This document shows, one piece after another, positions 32,818-41,971 of a stretch of 64,000 nt of DNA (position 1 is its first letter; each line of letters opens with the position of its first letter). Position numbers and translations under genes: made by a program. Under the pieces are notes generated by a model, which saw only the letters and a program-made list of their open reading frames with translations, was not told the origin of the DNA and searched no databases. This DNA is from Methylobacter marinus A45 (GTDB lineage: Bacteria > Pseudomonadota > Gammaproteobacteria > Methylococcales > Methylomonadaceae): positions 1,460,616-1,524,615 of the forward strand of contig NZ_KB912877.1 in NCBI RefSeq assembly GCF_000383855.1, written 5' to 3'.

Positions 32818-33270
32818 ATGACGAATGAACCTATCCGCAGTCTCATGTCCATCGCCGGACACCCGGTTCACCCGATGCTGATTCATTTTCCCGTGGCTTT
32901 CCTGCTCGGACTGGTCGGCGCCGATCTGGCCTATGTCTATACCGCCGACCCGTTCTGGGCGCGCGTCGGCCTGTGGCTGGCGGGACTGGGCAGCCTGGGC
33001 GGCTGGCTGGCGGGACTGGCGGGACTGGGCGACCTGGTCTTGGTGCGGCGCATCCGCAACCTGATCATCGCCTGGAGCCATGCGTTGATGGCCGTCATGA
33101 CACTGTCGCTGGCTTCGCTCAACTGGCTGCTGCGTTTTAACGACGCGAACGGCTTCAATCCCTGGGGCTTGTATCTGTCGTTGCTGACGGCAGCGCTGAT
33201 CACCGTTACCAGCCTGCTGGGCGGGCAAATGGTGTACGGACATGCCATCGGGGTCGATGTCAAGCATTGA
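32818..33270 (+). CDS. DUF2231-family membrane protein
   Basis: A 150-residue inner-membrane protein with four helices. The family motif is at the N-terminus (IAGHPVHPMLIHFPVAFLLG), whose histidines may bind haem or metal by analogy. It is read away from coxB, with only about 18 bp between the starts. A strong AAGGGAGG ribosome site precedes the ATG. Members of this family often sit near oxidases and cytochromes, but the function is unknown. Confidence 0.88.
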   Translation: MTNEPIRSLMSIAGHPVHPMLIHFPVAFLLGLVGADLAYVYTADPFWARVGLWLAGLGSLGGWLAGLAGLGDLVLVRRIRNLIIAWSHALMAVMTLSLASLNWLLRFNDANGFNPWGLYLSLLTAALITVTSLLGGQMVYGHAIGVDVKH

Positions 33271-33315
33271 TCCTCTGCTTTGCCGGTTCAGTTTCAGATA
33301 TCGCAACGCCGACTC

Positions 33316-33747
33316 CTAAAAGGGTTTAGTCAACACAATCCAGACAATCGCCGGGATCAGCAGGGCAACCGCGGCGCCCAGCAGCACGCAAGGGAGCGTC
33401 ACGGTTTTGTAGGGCGCCGTCAGCGTGCGCAGCAGCATCCAGCCGACAACGGCATGGCACACGACCAGTACAACGACCAGCGTGAGCTTTAGAATGAGCC
33501 ACGGTTCAACGATGCGGCCCGTGATAAAAACGGCTGTGCCGGAAGCAATGGCGATTAAGGCGGCCGGCGTCGCGAACAGGCTGAACACCATGATGGTCAC
33601 AGCCTGATGGCGTTGCAGGCCAATGGCCGTCTGCTGGGAAGCCGTGCCGGCGATCAGCGCGGGCAAATAGAGCAGTGAGCCGCACCAGCATAAAACAGCG
33701 GAGATATGTAACAGCAAAAGCCAGAGCACAACCCCTCCCCTTTCCAT
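33316..33747 (-). CDS. CopD/HemJ-like membrane protein
   Basis: A 143-residue protein with four predicted membrane helices. The start LHISAVLCWCGSLLYLPALI and the middle LKLTLVVVLVVCHAVVGWML carry the spaced histidines of the CopD/HemJ (UPF0093) group, in which HemJ oxidises protoporphyrinogen and CopD-type proteins take up copper. The full HemJ pattern is not evident, so I leave it unnamed. Its stop faces the DUF2231 gene, with 45 bp between them. Position next to an oxidase cluster would fit haem or copper supply. Confidence 0.65.
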   Translation of the reverse strand: MERGGVVLWLLLLHISAVLCWCGSLLYLPALIAGTASQQTAIGLQRHQAVTIMVFSLFATPAALIAIASGTAVFITGRIVEPWLILKLTLVVVLVVCHAVVGWMLLRTLTAPYKTVTLPCVLLGAAVALLIPAIVWIVLTKPF

Positions 33748-33880
33748 TATCGCAGCCCATCTCCGCCAGCTCCGGAGCTGAACAGGCTTAACTCGGTGTT
33801 TATCAGAAACTTATAGGGAATGAATAGTTCAGTCTGTGCGGTAGCGTACGTATCGCGTTAACCGCGGCGTACCCCGCCGG

Positions 33881-34774
33881 TTACTCGGCGTATTTCGGAT
33901 CGAACGGGTGTTCCGTGCGGCGGTAAAGCCTCAATACTTTTTTCACATATTGCTGCGTTTCAGGATAAGGCGGCACGCCCCGGTAGCGGTCGACGGCACC
34001 TTCGCCGGCATTGTAACCGGCGGCGACCAGCGCCACATTGCCTTCATAGCGCGCCAGCAGCCAGCGCAGGTAGGCCAGGCCGCCGCGGATATTTTGCGTG
34101 GCGTTGAAAGCGTCCTTGACATTGAACCGGTTCGCCGTGCCGGGGATCAGCTGCATGAGCCCCATGGCGTTTTTTGCCGAGCGCGCCTTCGGTTCGAAGT
34201 TGGATTCGACGCTGATGATGGACAAGGCCAGGCGCGCGTCGACCTGATACCAGGGCGACATCGTTTTGACCAGTTTGACTATCCATTTTTTGCCGGCCGG
34301 CAAGCGCCGGATGGTTTTCTCAAGATCCAGGAGCTTACCGGCCGATAAGCCGTAACCGCGAGGCTTCTCCGGCAGGCGGCCTTCAACGGTCATGCATGCG
34401 GGCAATTCGGATGAAACCAGATGCACGGTTTCGAGCATGGCTTGCGCCTCATAATGGCCCTGCCGGCCGGCCAGGGAAAACAGCGCGGCGGCCAGCGCGC
34501 GGTTTTCGGGCACGCCTTCGCCGAATGCGTACAACATGCCCAGCTGATACTGCGCCTCGGTACTGCCCAGTCTTGCCGCCTGGCAATAACGCCCTGCCGC
34601 CCGCCACAAATCCAGCGGCTTGAAAGCGTGTTTCGCCAGTTTGGCGCCTTCGCTCAGCAGGCGCCGCGTGACCGGCGGCTCCAGTTCCAGCTCCACGGCT
34701 TCAGCCGGCAGTATGGGCCACGCGCAAGTCGCCAGCCATAGCGCGACGCACATGGCCCGGTTAAATCTGATCAT
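33881..34774 (-). CDS. Lytic transglycosylase (SLT domain) with Sel1-like repeats
   Basis: A 297-residue exported murein hydrolase. The signal peptide (MIRFNRAMCVALWLATCAW, cut after AEA) is followed by a Sel1/TPR-like part (AARLGSTEAQYQLGMLYAFG, NRALAAALFSLAG). The catalytic SLT domain (about 175-290) shows DARLALSIISVESNFEPKAR with the catalytic Glu, NAMGLMQLIPGTANRF, IRGGLAYLRWLLARY and VAAGYNAGEGAVDRY. The start is the ATG at 34774; the longer frame to 34930 includes a family-2 repeat end. Sequence type suggests MltC/Slt-like family 1. Upstream region contains the repeat at 34817-34847. Confidence 0.92.
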   Translation of the reverse strand: MIRFNRAMCVALWLATCAWPILPAEAVELELEPPVTRRLLSEGAKLAKHAFKPLDLWRAAGRYCQAARLGSTEAQYQLGMLYAFGEGVPENRALAAALFSLAGRQGHYEAQAMLETVHLVSSELPACMTVEGRLPEKPRGYGLSAGKLLDLEKTIRRLPAGKKWIVKLVKTMSPWYQVDARLALSIISVESNFEPKARSAKNAMGLMQLIPGTANRFNVKDAFNATQNIRGGLAYLRWLLARYEGNVALVAAGYNAGEGAVDRYRGVPPYPETQQYVKKVLRLYRRTEHPFDPKYAE

Positions 34775-34816
34775 CAGTACTTTACCTGTAGGGATAGCCT
34801 TACCTTGATATGGGCC

Positions 34817-34847
34817 GGTTGCGGGAATTATAAAATTCACGTTCCTA
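34817..34847. repeat. Solo right end of family-2 inverted-repeat element
   Basis: This 31-bp stretch (GGTTGCGGGAATTATAAAATT then CACGTTCCTAA) matches the right end of the 11321-11530 element at 29 of 31 positions. No left partner is seen nearby, so it is a remnant or a one-ended deletion product, now sitting in the leader of the transglycosylase gene. Confidence 0.6.
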
Positions 34848-34957
34848 AGCATAGACAAGCTCAGGCATTTAGCCAGTGAACCGCCCTCCCTCTTCCCATC
34901 AAGGCCAAGTTCCCCTATCCTGTACGGCACTGAAAATTAACCTTAACCAAAAAAATT

Positions 34958-36238
34958 ATGACTGAAGCAGCTGTTTTATTTTCCGATGCCAAACGCGTCA
35001 TTCCGGGCGGCGTGAACTCGCCGGTCCGCTCTTTCAGCGGCGTAGGCGGCACGCCCGTATTCATCGACCATGCCAGTGGCGCTTATATTTACGACAGCCA
35101 GGGCAACCGTTATATCGATTACGTCGGCTCGTGGGGTCCCATGATTCTGGGCCATGCCCATCCCGAAGTGATCGCGGCGGTCAGGGACGCCGCCGAAAAA
35201 GGCCTGAGCTTCGGCGCGCCGACCGAAATCGAAACAATTATGGCCCAGCGCGTGACCGAGCTGGTGCCGTCCATCGATCTGGTCAGAATGGTCAGCTCCG
35301 GCACCGAAGCGACCATGAGCGCGATCCGGCTGGCGCGCGGCTATACCGGCCGCGACAAGATCGTCAAATTCGAAGGCTGCTATCACGGCCATTCCGACTC
35401 CCTGCTGGTCAAGGCCGGCTCCGGCGCATTGACGCTGGGTGTGCCGAGCTCGCCGGGCGTGCCGGCCGCCTTCGCCGAAAACACCATTACCCTGGCCTAT
35501 AACAACATCGAGGCGGTCAAGACACTGTTTGCCGACATCGGCGAGCAGATCGCCTGCATCATCGTCGAGCCGGTCGCCGGCAACATGAACTGCATCCCGC
35601 CGGTGCCGGGCTTCCTGGAAACTTTGCGCGAGGTCTGCGACCAGTACGGCAGCGTGCTGATCTTCGATGAGGTCATGACCGGCTTCCGGGTCGGCCTGCA
35701 CGGCGCGCAAGGTCTGTACGGCATTCCCCCCGACCTGACGACGCTGGGCAAGGTCATCGGCGGCGGCATGCCGGTCGGCGCCTTCGGCGGCAAGCGCAAG
35801 ATCATGGAATGCCTGGCGCCGCTGGGCCCCGTCTATCAGGCCGGCACCTTGTCCGGCAACCCGGTCGCGATGGCCGCCGGCCTGAAGACGCTGGAGCTGA
35901 TCTCGCGCCCCGGCTTCTTCGAGGAGCTGGCGGCCAAAACCGAAACACTGACGGCGGGCATGCAGCAGCGCGCGCAGCAGGCCGGCATCGCGCTGACCAC
36001 CAATACGGTCGGCGGCATGTTCGGGCTGTTTTTCACCGCAGCCGGGCAGGTCACGAGCTTCGCCCAGGCCACGGAATGCGACCAGAACCTGTTCAAACGC
36101 TTCTTCCATGCCATGCTGGAGCAAGGCGTTTATCTGGCGCCGTCGGCGTTTGAAGCTGGGTTTGTATCCATCGCGCATACGGACGACGACCTGAGCCAGA
36201 CGCTCGATACCGCCGAGGCCATCTTCAGGCGCTTATAA
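34958..36238 (+). CDS. hemL: Glutamate-1-semialdehyde 2,1-aminomutase
   Basis: PLP enzyme of 426 residues making 5-aminolevulinate, the first committed haem precursor, in the C5 pathway. Signs: [59 protein letters not shown] and the PLP lysine in [18 protein letters not shown] (about residue 266). The length and motifs are standard. It is followed 19 bp later by a HEPN/MNT pair. The haem demand of the oxidases and cytochromes in this window fits, but there is no sign of shared control. Confidence 0.97.
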   Translation: MTEAAVLFSDAKRVIPGGVNSPVRSFSGVGGTPVFIDHASGAYIYDSQGNRYIDYVGSWGPMILGHAHPEVIAAVRDAAEKGLSFGAPTEIETIMAQRVTELVPSIDLVRMVSSGTEATMSAIRLARGYTGRDKIVKFEGCYHGHSDSLLVKAGSGALTLGVPSSPGVPAAFAENTITLAYNNIEAVKTLFADIGEQIACIIVEPVAGNMNCIPPVPGFLETLREVCDQYGSVLIFDEVMTGFRVGLHGAQGLYGIPPDLTTLGKVIGGGMPVGAFGGKRKIMECLAPLGPVYQAGTLSGNPVAMAAGLKTLELISRPGFFEELAAKTETLTAGMQQRAQQAGIALTTNTVGGMFGLFFTAAGQVTSFAQATECDQNLFKRFFHAMLEQGVYLAPSAFEAGFVSIAHTDDDLSQTLDTAEAIFRRL

Positions 36239-36257
36239 ACCGGTTCAGGAAATAAAC

Positions 36258-36656
36258 ATGACGGATGATATTCGCTGGCGGCAACGCTTTCAGAATTATG
36301 AAAAAGCATTCTTGTTGCTGGAGCGGGCTCTGGCTATAAAAACGCCTTCTGAAGTCGAGCGCGGCGGTATCATCCAGTTCTACGAAATGGCTTTCGAACT
36401 GGCATGGAAGCTGATGAAGGATTATCTCGAATATCAAGGCTTTACCTGTGTGTCGCCCAGAGAAGCGATCAAGCAGGCTTTTCAGGCCAATATTCTCGAT
36501 GACGGCCATTTATGGCTAGAGGCTTTGGTCGACAGGAACCTGACCACGCATACTTATGACGAAAACAGGGCCCTGGCGGTTGTCGCCAAAATCAGGTCAT
36601 CTTATTTTCCGGCCTTGCAGCAATTGTATCGTTATATGAAAGCCGAAATGCAATGA
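36258..36656 (+). CDS. HEPN-type protein (HI0074 family, partner of MNT nucleotidyltransferase)
   Basis: A 132-residue all-helical protein of the nucleotidyltransferase-substrate-binding (HI0074/KNTase C-like) family. It reads RFQNYEKAFLLLERAL, IIQFYEMAFELAWKLMKDYL and ALVDRNLTTHTYDENRA. The last part contains an R-x4-H motif (RNLTTH), the RNase-type site of HEPN toxins. Its stop overlaps the start of the MNT gene (ATGATG). Such pairs act as toxin-antitoxin modules in which MNT adds nucleotides to HEPN (type VII). Whether this one is active is unknown. Confidence 0.9.
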   Translation: MTDDIRWRQRFQNYEKAFLLLERALAIKTPSEVERGGIIQFYEMAFELAWKLMKDYLEYQGFTCVSPREAIKQAFQANILDDGHLWLEALVDRNLTTHTYDENRALAVVAKIRSSYFPALQQLYRYMKAEMQ

Positions 36657-36991
36657 TGGACGCAGGACTGACTCAAGCCGATATCCGGCTCATCCTGGGC
36701 GCGATCAAGCAGTTTCCTGAAATTCATGAAGCGCTGATCTTCGGCTCTCGCGCCAAAGGAACGTACAAAAAAGGATCCGACATCGATCTGGCCATCAAAG
36801 GCAAGGCTGTCTCCAGCGAAACGATTCACCGATTGAGTTTTCTGTTGAACGAAGAATTGCCTTTGCCGTATTTTTTTGACGTCGTGCATTATGAAACTAT
36901 TGAGAACCAGGCACTGATTGAACACATCGATAGAATCGGCACACCGCTTTTCTCTTATCTTCAGAAGAATGATAGTTTTTCCCACAACTGA
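36653..36991 (+). CDS. Minimal nucleotidyltransferase (MNT), antitoxin-type
   Basis: A 112-residue nucleotidyltransferase of the DNA polymerase-beta superfamily. The signature GSRAKGTYKKGSDIDLAIKG has the GS motif and the D-x-D metal ligands; the third acidic residue is probably in YFFDVVHYE. It modifies or counters the HEPN partner by adding AMP, by analogy with MntA. It is coupled to HEPN by a four-base overlap and lies 3 bp before rmuC, so the module sits inside a housekeeping unit. Confidence 0.9.
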   Translation: MMDAGLTQADIRLILGAIKQFPEIHEALIFGSRAKGTYKKGSDIDLAIKGKAVSSETIHRLSFLLNEELPLPYFFDVVHYETIENQALIEHIDRIGTPLFSYLQKNDSFSHN

Positions 36992-36994
36992 ACG

Positions 36995-38317
36995 ATGGAC
37001 CTGTTAATTAACACACCCGCCTGGGCATTTGCCTTGATCGGCGCTTTAATCGGCGCATTACTGATGCACCTGTTCAATAGCCGTAGCAAGGCGCTTGTTA
37101 CACGGCTGTCGACCGATCTCGCCGTCGCCGGGGAAAAATTAAGGCAGCTCCAAGCCTGCGACGCCGAATTGAAACAGTATCAGCAGCGCCTGATGCAGGC
37201 CCAGGCCCAAAATGCCCAGTTGCAGGCGCGCATGGACGAGCAGGCCCGGCATGCGGCCGAGAAACTGGCGCTGTTGCAGGATGCCGAAGCCCGGTTGAAA
37301 ACCCAGTTCGAAAACCTGGCCGGCAAAATCTTCGACGAGCGCAGCCGACAGTTTTCCGAACACAATAAAGCCAGTCTCGATCACATCGTGATGCCGCTAC
37401 GCGAGCAACTGGGCGAATTCAGGCAGCGCATCGAAACGGTTTACGACAATGAAAACAGGGACCGCATTTCCCTGCGCGAGGAGATCGTCTCGCTGCGGCG
37501 CGATACGGCGCAGATGAACCAGGAAGCATTGAACCTGACGCGCGCCCTGAAAGGCGACAAGAAAGCCCAGGGCAACTGGGGTGAGATGATTCTGGAAAAG
37601 GTGCTGGAACAGTCGGGGCTGCGCAAGGGCATCGAGTATGAGACCCAGGCCGCGTTCCGGGACGGGGACAACCGGCTGTTCAAGCCCGATGTCATCATCC
37701 GCCTGCCCGAGGACAAGGACATCATCATTGACTCCAAGGTATCGCTGCTGGCCTATGAGCGCTACTGCTCCAGCGAGGACGAGCAGGAAAGGACGCAGGC
37801 CTTGAAACAGCACACGGAAGCCGTGCGCGAGCATATCAAAAGCCTGAGCCGGAAAGACTACGCCGGCCTGAAAGGCCTGCGGTCGCTGGATTTCGTCCTG
37901 CTGTTCATGCCGATCGAGCCGGCCTTCATTGCCGCGGTCCAGGCCGACGAGCGCCTGTTCACCGACGCCCTTGAGCACAAGATCGTGATCATCACGCCGA
38001 CCACGCTGCTGGCAACCTTGCGCACGATCGAGAATATCTGGCGCTACGAGCGCCAGAACGAGAATGCCCGGGCCATCGCCGACAAGGCCGGCATCCTTTA
38101 TGACAAGATCCGCGGCTTCGTCGAAGAACTGGATAAGCTGGGCCGGCAGTTGAGCACCGTCAACACGACCTATGACAGCGTCATGAACAAATTGACGCGC
38201 GGCAACGGCAATCTGATCCGCCAGGCCGGCAGCTTCGTCGATCTGGGCGTCAAGGTCAAAAAGCCGTTTGCCAAAAGCATTACCGAACAGGCGGGGCTGG
38301 AAACCGGCGAGCGTTAA
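36995..38317 (+). CDS. rmuC: DNA recombination protein RmuC
   Basis: A 440-residue RmuC-family protein, which limits DNA rearrangements at inverted repeats in E. coli. An N-terminal membrane helix (WAFALIGALIGALLMHLF) precedes a coiled coil (about 35-135, rich in Gln/Ala/Lys), then the nuclease-like RmuC domain (ALKGDKKAQGNWGEMILEKV, LPEDKDIIIDSKVSLLAYER, FVLLFMPIEPAF, IITPTTLLATLRTIENIW). The domain has the PD-(D/E)xK-like DSKV motif. Length is normal. It follows the HEPN/MNT genes directly. Confidence 0.95.
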   Translation: MDLLINTPAWAFALIGALIGALLMHLFNSRSKALVTRLSTDLAVAGEKLRQLQACDAELKQYQQRLMQAQAQNAQLQARMDEQARHAAEKLALLQDAEARLKTQFENLAGKIFDERSRQFSEHNKASLDHIVMPLREQLGEFRQRIETVYDNENRDRISLREEIVSLRRDTAQMNQEALNLTRALKGDKKAQGNWGEMILEKVLEQSGLRKGIEYETQAAFRDGDNRLFKPDVIIRLPEDKDIIIDSKVSLLAYERYCSSEDEQERTQALKQHTEAVREHIKSLSRKDYAGLKGLRSLDFVLLFMPIEPAFIAAVQADERLFTDALEHKIVIITPTTLLATLRTIENIWRYERQNENARAIADKAGILYDKIRGFVEELDKLGRQLSTVNTTYDSVMNKLTRGNGNLIRQAGSFVDLGVKVKKPFAKSITEQAGLETGER

Positions 38318-38432
38318 TGCGTTTCAGCCGCCAGACCGGATTCACTGAGCGGCGGCAGCGGAACGGAGTTTGTAGTCATGCCGAACATTGGGAACGGGTG
38401 ACCTGCCCGTCCGGCGGTAGAACCGACGGCAG

Positions 38433-39161
38433 TTAAAGCGCTTCTTCAGGCTCCAGCCTGGATTCCGTGGACAGCGTGCGCTGCCGGCTTTTCCATGCCC
38501 GATGCTCGATCATGACCTGCAGCACTTCCTGCGGATCGTCGGTAACCTTGATCAGGTCCAGGTCTTCCGGCGAAATGGTCTCGTACTGGATCATCGTCGT
38601 TTTGATCCAGTCGATCAGGCCGGCCCAGAAATCGCTGCCGAACAGCACCAGCGGCATCGGGTATATTTTGTGCGTCTGCATCAGCGTCAGCGCTTCAAAA
38701 AGCTCATCGAGCGTGCCGAAACCGCCGGGCATGCAGATGTAACCCATCGAATAGCGCACGAACATGACTTTTCGCACAAAAAAATAGCGGAAATCCAGCG
38801 CGACGTTCTGATAGGGATTCGGTTTTTGCTCCATCGGCAGGTTGATGTTCAGGCCGATGGAGTGGCGCTTTTGCAGATGCGCGCCCTTGTTGGCCGCCTC
38901 CATGATGCCGGGGCCGCCGCCGCTGATAATGGCGAAATCGTTCTTGGCCAGCAGTTCGGCGATTTCGACCGTTTTTTGATAATAGGCATGATGGCGGTCG
39001 AGACGGGCCGAGCCGAAAATCGACACGGCGTCGCACAGGCCCGACAGCCTGTCGAAGCCTTCGGTGAATTCGCTGATGATTCTGAAGATGCGCCAGGACT
39101 GGTCGCCTTTCATGTCCTCGATAATGCCCGAGGCGTCATAATGGTTCTTCCAGCAATCCAT
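38433..39161 (-). CDS. TIGR00730/LOG-family Rossmann-fold nucleotide hydrolase-like protein
   Basis: A 242-residue protein of the lysine-decarboxylase-like (LOG) family, whose members remove ribose-5-phosphate from nucleotides. Key motifs: IISGGGPGIMEAANKGAHLQ, and CMPGGFGTLDELFEALTLMQ (the PGGxGTxxE motif). The extra N-terminal helix region (WRIFRIISEFTEGFDRLSG) marks the larger bacterial subgroup. The ATG at 39161 lies 4 bp beyond the stop of pyrC', on the same strand, so it may be the last gene of the pyr unit. Confidence 0.9.
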   Translation of the reverse strand: MDCWKNHYDASGIIEDMKGDQSWRIFRIISEFTEGFDRLSGLCDAVSIFGSARLDRHHAYYQKTVEIAELLAKNDFAIISGGGPGIMEAANKGAHLQKRHSIGLNINLPMEQKPNPYQNVALDFRYFFVRKVMFVRYSMGYICMPGGFGTLDELFEALTLMQTHKIYPMPLVLFGSDFWAGLIDWIKTTMIQYETISPEDLDLIKVTDDPQEVLQVMIEHRAWKSRQRTLSTESRLEPEEAL

Positions 39162-39165
39162 GGCC

Positions 39166-40485
39166 TCAAGCCCTCAAGCCGTGGCCCGGCACATGCCCGG
39201 CGCCCTGCTCCAGTTCATGAATGATCCGGCCGCCCTGCAGGGTATGCGTCACGCGGCCTTTCAGGGTCTGGCCCCAGAACGGCGTGTTGACGCCCTGGCT
39301 TTGCCAGTTGTCCTGGTTCACCTGCCAGGTCAGCTCCGGATCAAACACGCAGACATCGGCGGAAAAGCCCGGGGTCAGCGCGCCGCTTCTCAGGCGCAGA
39401 ATCTGGGCCGGCTTCTCGGTCAGGGCCGCGATGCCCTGGGTCAGCGTGATGGCTCGCTGCGCGACCAGACTCAGCATCAAAGGCAGCAGGGTTTCCAGCG
39501 TCGACATGCCCGGCTCGGTCTCCGGAAACGCGCCGAGCTTGGCGTCGATATCGTGCGGCTGGTGGTCGGAGCAGATGCTGTTGATCGTGCCGCCGGCCAG
39601 GCCTTGCCGCAAATACTCTTTGTCCTCTTCGGTGCGCAAAGGCGGCAGGACATGATAAGCGCTGTCGAACGGCGCGATGTCGTTTTCGGTCAGGTGCAGC
39701 TGGTGCATGGCCACGTCGGCGCTGACATCGAGACCGTATTTTTTCGCCTGGTGAATGCGGATGACCGAACGCTTGCCGCTAAGCTGGCCGAAATGCACGC
39801 GGCAGCCGGTCAGCTCGGCCAGCTCCAGGCACTGCGCCACGGCGATGGTTTCGGCCGCTTCCGGAATGCTCGGCAGGCCGTAACGCGTCGCGAACACGCC
39901 TTCGTGCGCGCAGCCGTTATTGCCCAGCCAGTAATCGTTGGGCCGGAACATCAGCAACAGATCGTGACTGGCTGCGTATTCCATGGCGCGGCGCAGAATC
40001 AGCAGGTTTCTGACCGGCTGATTGGCGTTGCCGACCGCGATGCAGCCGGCCTGCATCAATGACAGCATGTTGCTCAGTTCGGTGCCCTCCAGTTTCTGGC
40101 TCAGCGCCGCGATCGGATAGATCTGCGCATAGCCGGCTTTTTCGGCAATGTCCTTGACCAGTTCGGCGACGGCCGGCGTGTCGATGACCGGCACGGTGTC
40201 GGGCTGCAGGCACATGGCGGTTATACCGGCGCTGGCCGCGGCCCGCGTTTCGCTGGCGAACGTCGCCTTGCGGCTTTGTCCCGGTTCGCGCAGGCGCGTG
40301 CTCAGGTCGATGAAACCCGGGCAGATGATCCGGTCGCTGGCATCGATGGTCCGGTCGGGCCTGAAGCCGTCCGGCTCGCTGAGCACGGAAACGATCTTGC
40401 CGTCGGCGATATAGACGGAGCCGACATGGTCGATTTTATTGGCGGGATCGATGATGCGTCCCTGGCTGATTTGTATGCGGCTCAT
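39166..40485 (-). CDS. pyrC': Inactive dihydroorotase homologue PyrC' (PyrX)
   Basis: A 439-residue dihydroorotase-like subunit. In active enzymes a HxH pair binds zinc (DxHxHLREPG); here the site reads [14 protein letters not shown], with Ser62 and Arg64 in place of the histidines. The region of the carboxylated lysine is also altered ([18 protein letters not shown]). The late CSDHQPH part and [10 protein letters not shown] are kept. This matches the PyrC' of Pseudomonas, a non-catalytic partner that holds the aspartate transcarbamoylase together. pyrB ends 3 bp inside its start. The ATG at 40485 is used; an upstream extension runs into pyrB. A true dihydroorotase must lie elsewhere. Confidence 0.92.
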   Translation of the reverse strand: MSRIQISQGRIIDPANKIDHVGSVYIADGKIVSVLSEPDGFRPDRTIDASDRIICPGFIDLSTRLREPGQSRKATFASETRAAASAGITAMCLQPDTVPVIDTPAVAELVKDIAEKAGYAQIYPIAALSQKLEGTELSNMLSLMQAGCIAVGNANQPVRNLLILRRAMEYAASHDLLLMFRPNDYWLGNNGCAHEGVFATRYGLPSIPEAAETIAVAQCLELAELTGCRVHFGQLSGKRSVIRIHQAKKYGLDVSADVAMHQLHLTENDIAPFDSAYHVLPPLRTEEDKEYLRQGLAGGTINSICSDHQPHDIDAKLGAFPETEPGMSTLETLLPLMLSLVAQRAITLTQGIAALTEKPAQILRLRSGALTPGFSADVCVFDPELTWQVNQDNWQSQGVNTPFWGQTLKGRVTHTLQGGRIIHELEQGAGHVPGHGLRA

Positions 40486-41447
40486 GATAAGGCTCCCTGT
40501 CTTTGCATGGCCATGGACATGACCGCCATGCGCACGGCGATGCCGTTGCTGACCTGTTTCAGGATGACGGACTGCGGGCCGTCGGCGACTTTGGAATCGA
40601 TTTCGACGCCGCGGTTGATAGGGCCTGGATGCATGACGATGGCGTCCGGCCTGGCGATTTTCAGCTTGTCCTCGGTCAGTCCGAAGCATTTGAAGTACTC
40701 GCTCTCGCTGGGCAGCAGCGCCGAAGTCATGCGCTCTTTCTGCAGGCGCAGCATGATGATGACGTCGATGTCCTTCAGGCCTTCCTTCAGGTTGTGCGAC
40801 ACGGTCACGCCGAGGGTCTCGACATGCGCGGGCAGCAGCGTTTTGGGCGCGATGACGCGGACTTCGGCCGCGCCCAGGGTGTTCAGGGCCAGAATCTGCG
40901 AGCGCGCGACCCGTGAATGCAGGATATCGCCGATGATCGCCACGCGCAGATTGGAGAAATCCTGTTTGATCTGGCGGATCGTGAACATGTCCAGCATGGC
41001 CTGGGTCGGATGCGCGTGCTGGCCGTCGCCGGCGTTGATGACGCTGATATGGGGCGCCGTGTGCTGGGCGATGAAGTGGGCCGCGCCGCTGATGTTATGG
41101 CGCACGACGAACATATCGACGAACATCGATTCCAGGTTGCGGATGGTGTCGAGCAGGCTTTCGCCCTTCGAGGTCGCCGAGGTGGCGATGTTCATGCTAA
41201 GGACGTCGGCGGACAGGCGCGTGGCCGCCAGTTCGAAGGTCGTGCGCGTGCGCGTGCTGTTTTCAAAGAACAGGTTGACGATGGTCTTGCCGCGCAGCAA
41301 CGGGACTTTTTTGACCTGTTGCTCGGACATGCCGGCGAAGGACTCGGCGGTATCGAGAATTTCCGTCAGCAGGTTTTTGTCCAGTCCTTCAATGGTCAGG
41401 AAATGTTTGAGTTTGCCTTCCGAATTTAATTGCAGGTTATCGCCCAT
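40482..41447 (-). CDS. pyrB: Aspartate carbamoyltransferase catalytic subunit
   Basis: A 321-residue enzyme joining carbamoyl phosphate and aspartate in pyrimidine synthesis. The carbamoyl-phosphate loop is [15 protein letters not shown] (STRT). Other motifs: [12 protein letters not shown] and [13 protein letters not shown]. It overlaps pyrC' by four bases and lies 5 bp after pyrR, as in the Pseudomonas pyrR-pyrB-pyrC' operon, in which the two proteins form a dodecamer. The length is normal. Confidence 0.96.
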   Translation of the reverse strand: MGDNLQLNSEGKLKHFLTIEGLDKNLLTEILDTAESFAGMSEQQVKKVPLLRGKTIVNLFFENSTRTRTTFELAATRLSADVLSMNIATSATSKGESLLDTIRNLESMFVDMFVVRHNISGAAHFIAQHTAPHISVINAGDGQHAHPTQAMLDMFTIRQIKQDFSNLRVAIIGDILHSRVARSQILALNTLGAAEVRVIAPKTLLPAHVETLGVTVSHNLKEGLKDIDVIIMLRLQKERMTSALLPSESEYFKCFGLTEDKLKIARPDAIVMHPGPINRGVEIDSKVADGPQSVILKQVSNGIAVRMAVMSMAMQRQGALS

Positions 41448-41452
41448 GGATG

Positions 41453-41971
41453 TTATGCCGCCGCCTCAATCGTTTGCACATGGATGGCCAGAGGGTCGGG
41501 ACCGGTCAATTTAATGCGCTGATCGGCATTGAGCGTGATAACGGCGCCGACGCAATCGGGGCTGAGCGGGATCTGCCGGCCGTCGCGCTCGATCAGCACC
41601 GCCAGGACCACCTGATTGGGCCGGCCATAATCGAAGATCTCATTGAGTGCGGCGCGAATCGTGCGTCCGGTGTAGAAGACATCGTCGACCAGGATAATAT
41701 CGCGGCCTTCGACATTGAGCGGAAGCTGGCTGGGCTTGACGTTAGGATTGACGCCGATTTGCGAGAAATCATCGCGATAAAACGAGATGTCCAGCAGCCC
41801 CAGCGGTTCGCTCAGGCCCAGGCGCCGATGCATCTGTTCGGCAACCCAGACGCCGCCGGTACGGATGCCGATCATCAGGGGATTTTCAAGCCGGCGCTCG
41901 ACAATAACGTTTTTCAGCTCGGCTTCCAGTTTATTCAGTAATACGGGTATTTCCAGGTTATGCGTAGTCAT
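41453..41971 (-). CDS. pyrR: PyrR bifunctional pyrimidine regulator/uracil phosphoribosyltransferase
   Basis: A 172-residue PRTase-fold protein. The PRPP site reads [20 protein letters not shown], and [20 protein letters not shown] is the PPi-side loop. In Gram-negatives of the Pseudomonas type it acts as a transcription regulator of the pyr operon. It overlaps ruvX by four bases upstream and pyrB follows 5 bp later. Confidence 0.95.
   Translation of the reverse strand: MTTHNLEIPVLLNKLEAELKNVIVERRLENPLMIGIRTGGVWVAEQMHRRLGLSEPLGLLDISFYRDDFSQIGVNPNVKPSQLPLNVEGRDIILVDDVFYTGRTIRAALNEIFDYGRPNQVVLAVLIERDGRQIPLSPDCVGAVITLNADQRIKLTGPDPLAIHVQTIEAAA

Noticed and set aside
32800-33306. N-terminal extension of the second coxB
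   Set aside because: It overlaps the DUF2231 gene on the opposite strand and reads as low-complexity antisense sequence; a start near 32799 leaves a proper lipoprotein signal.
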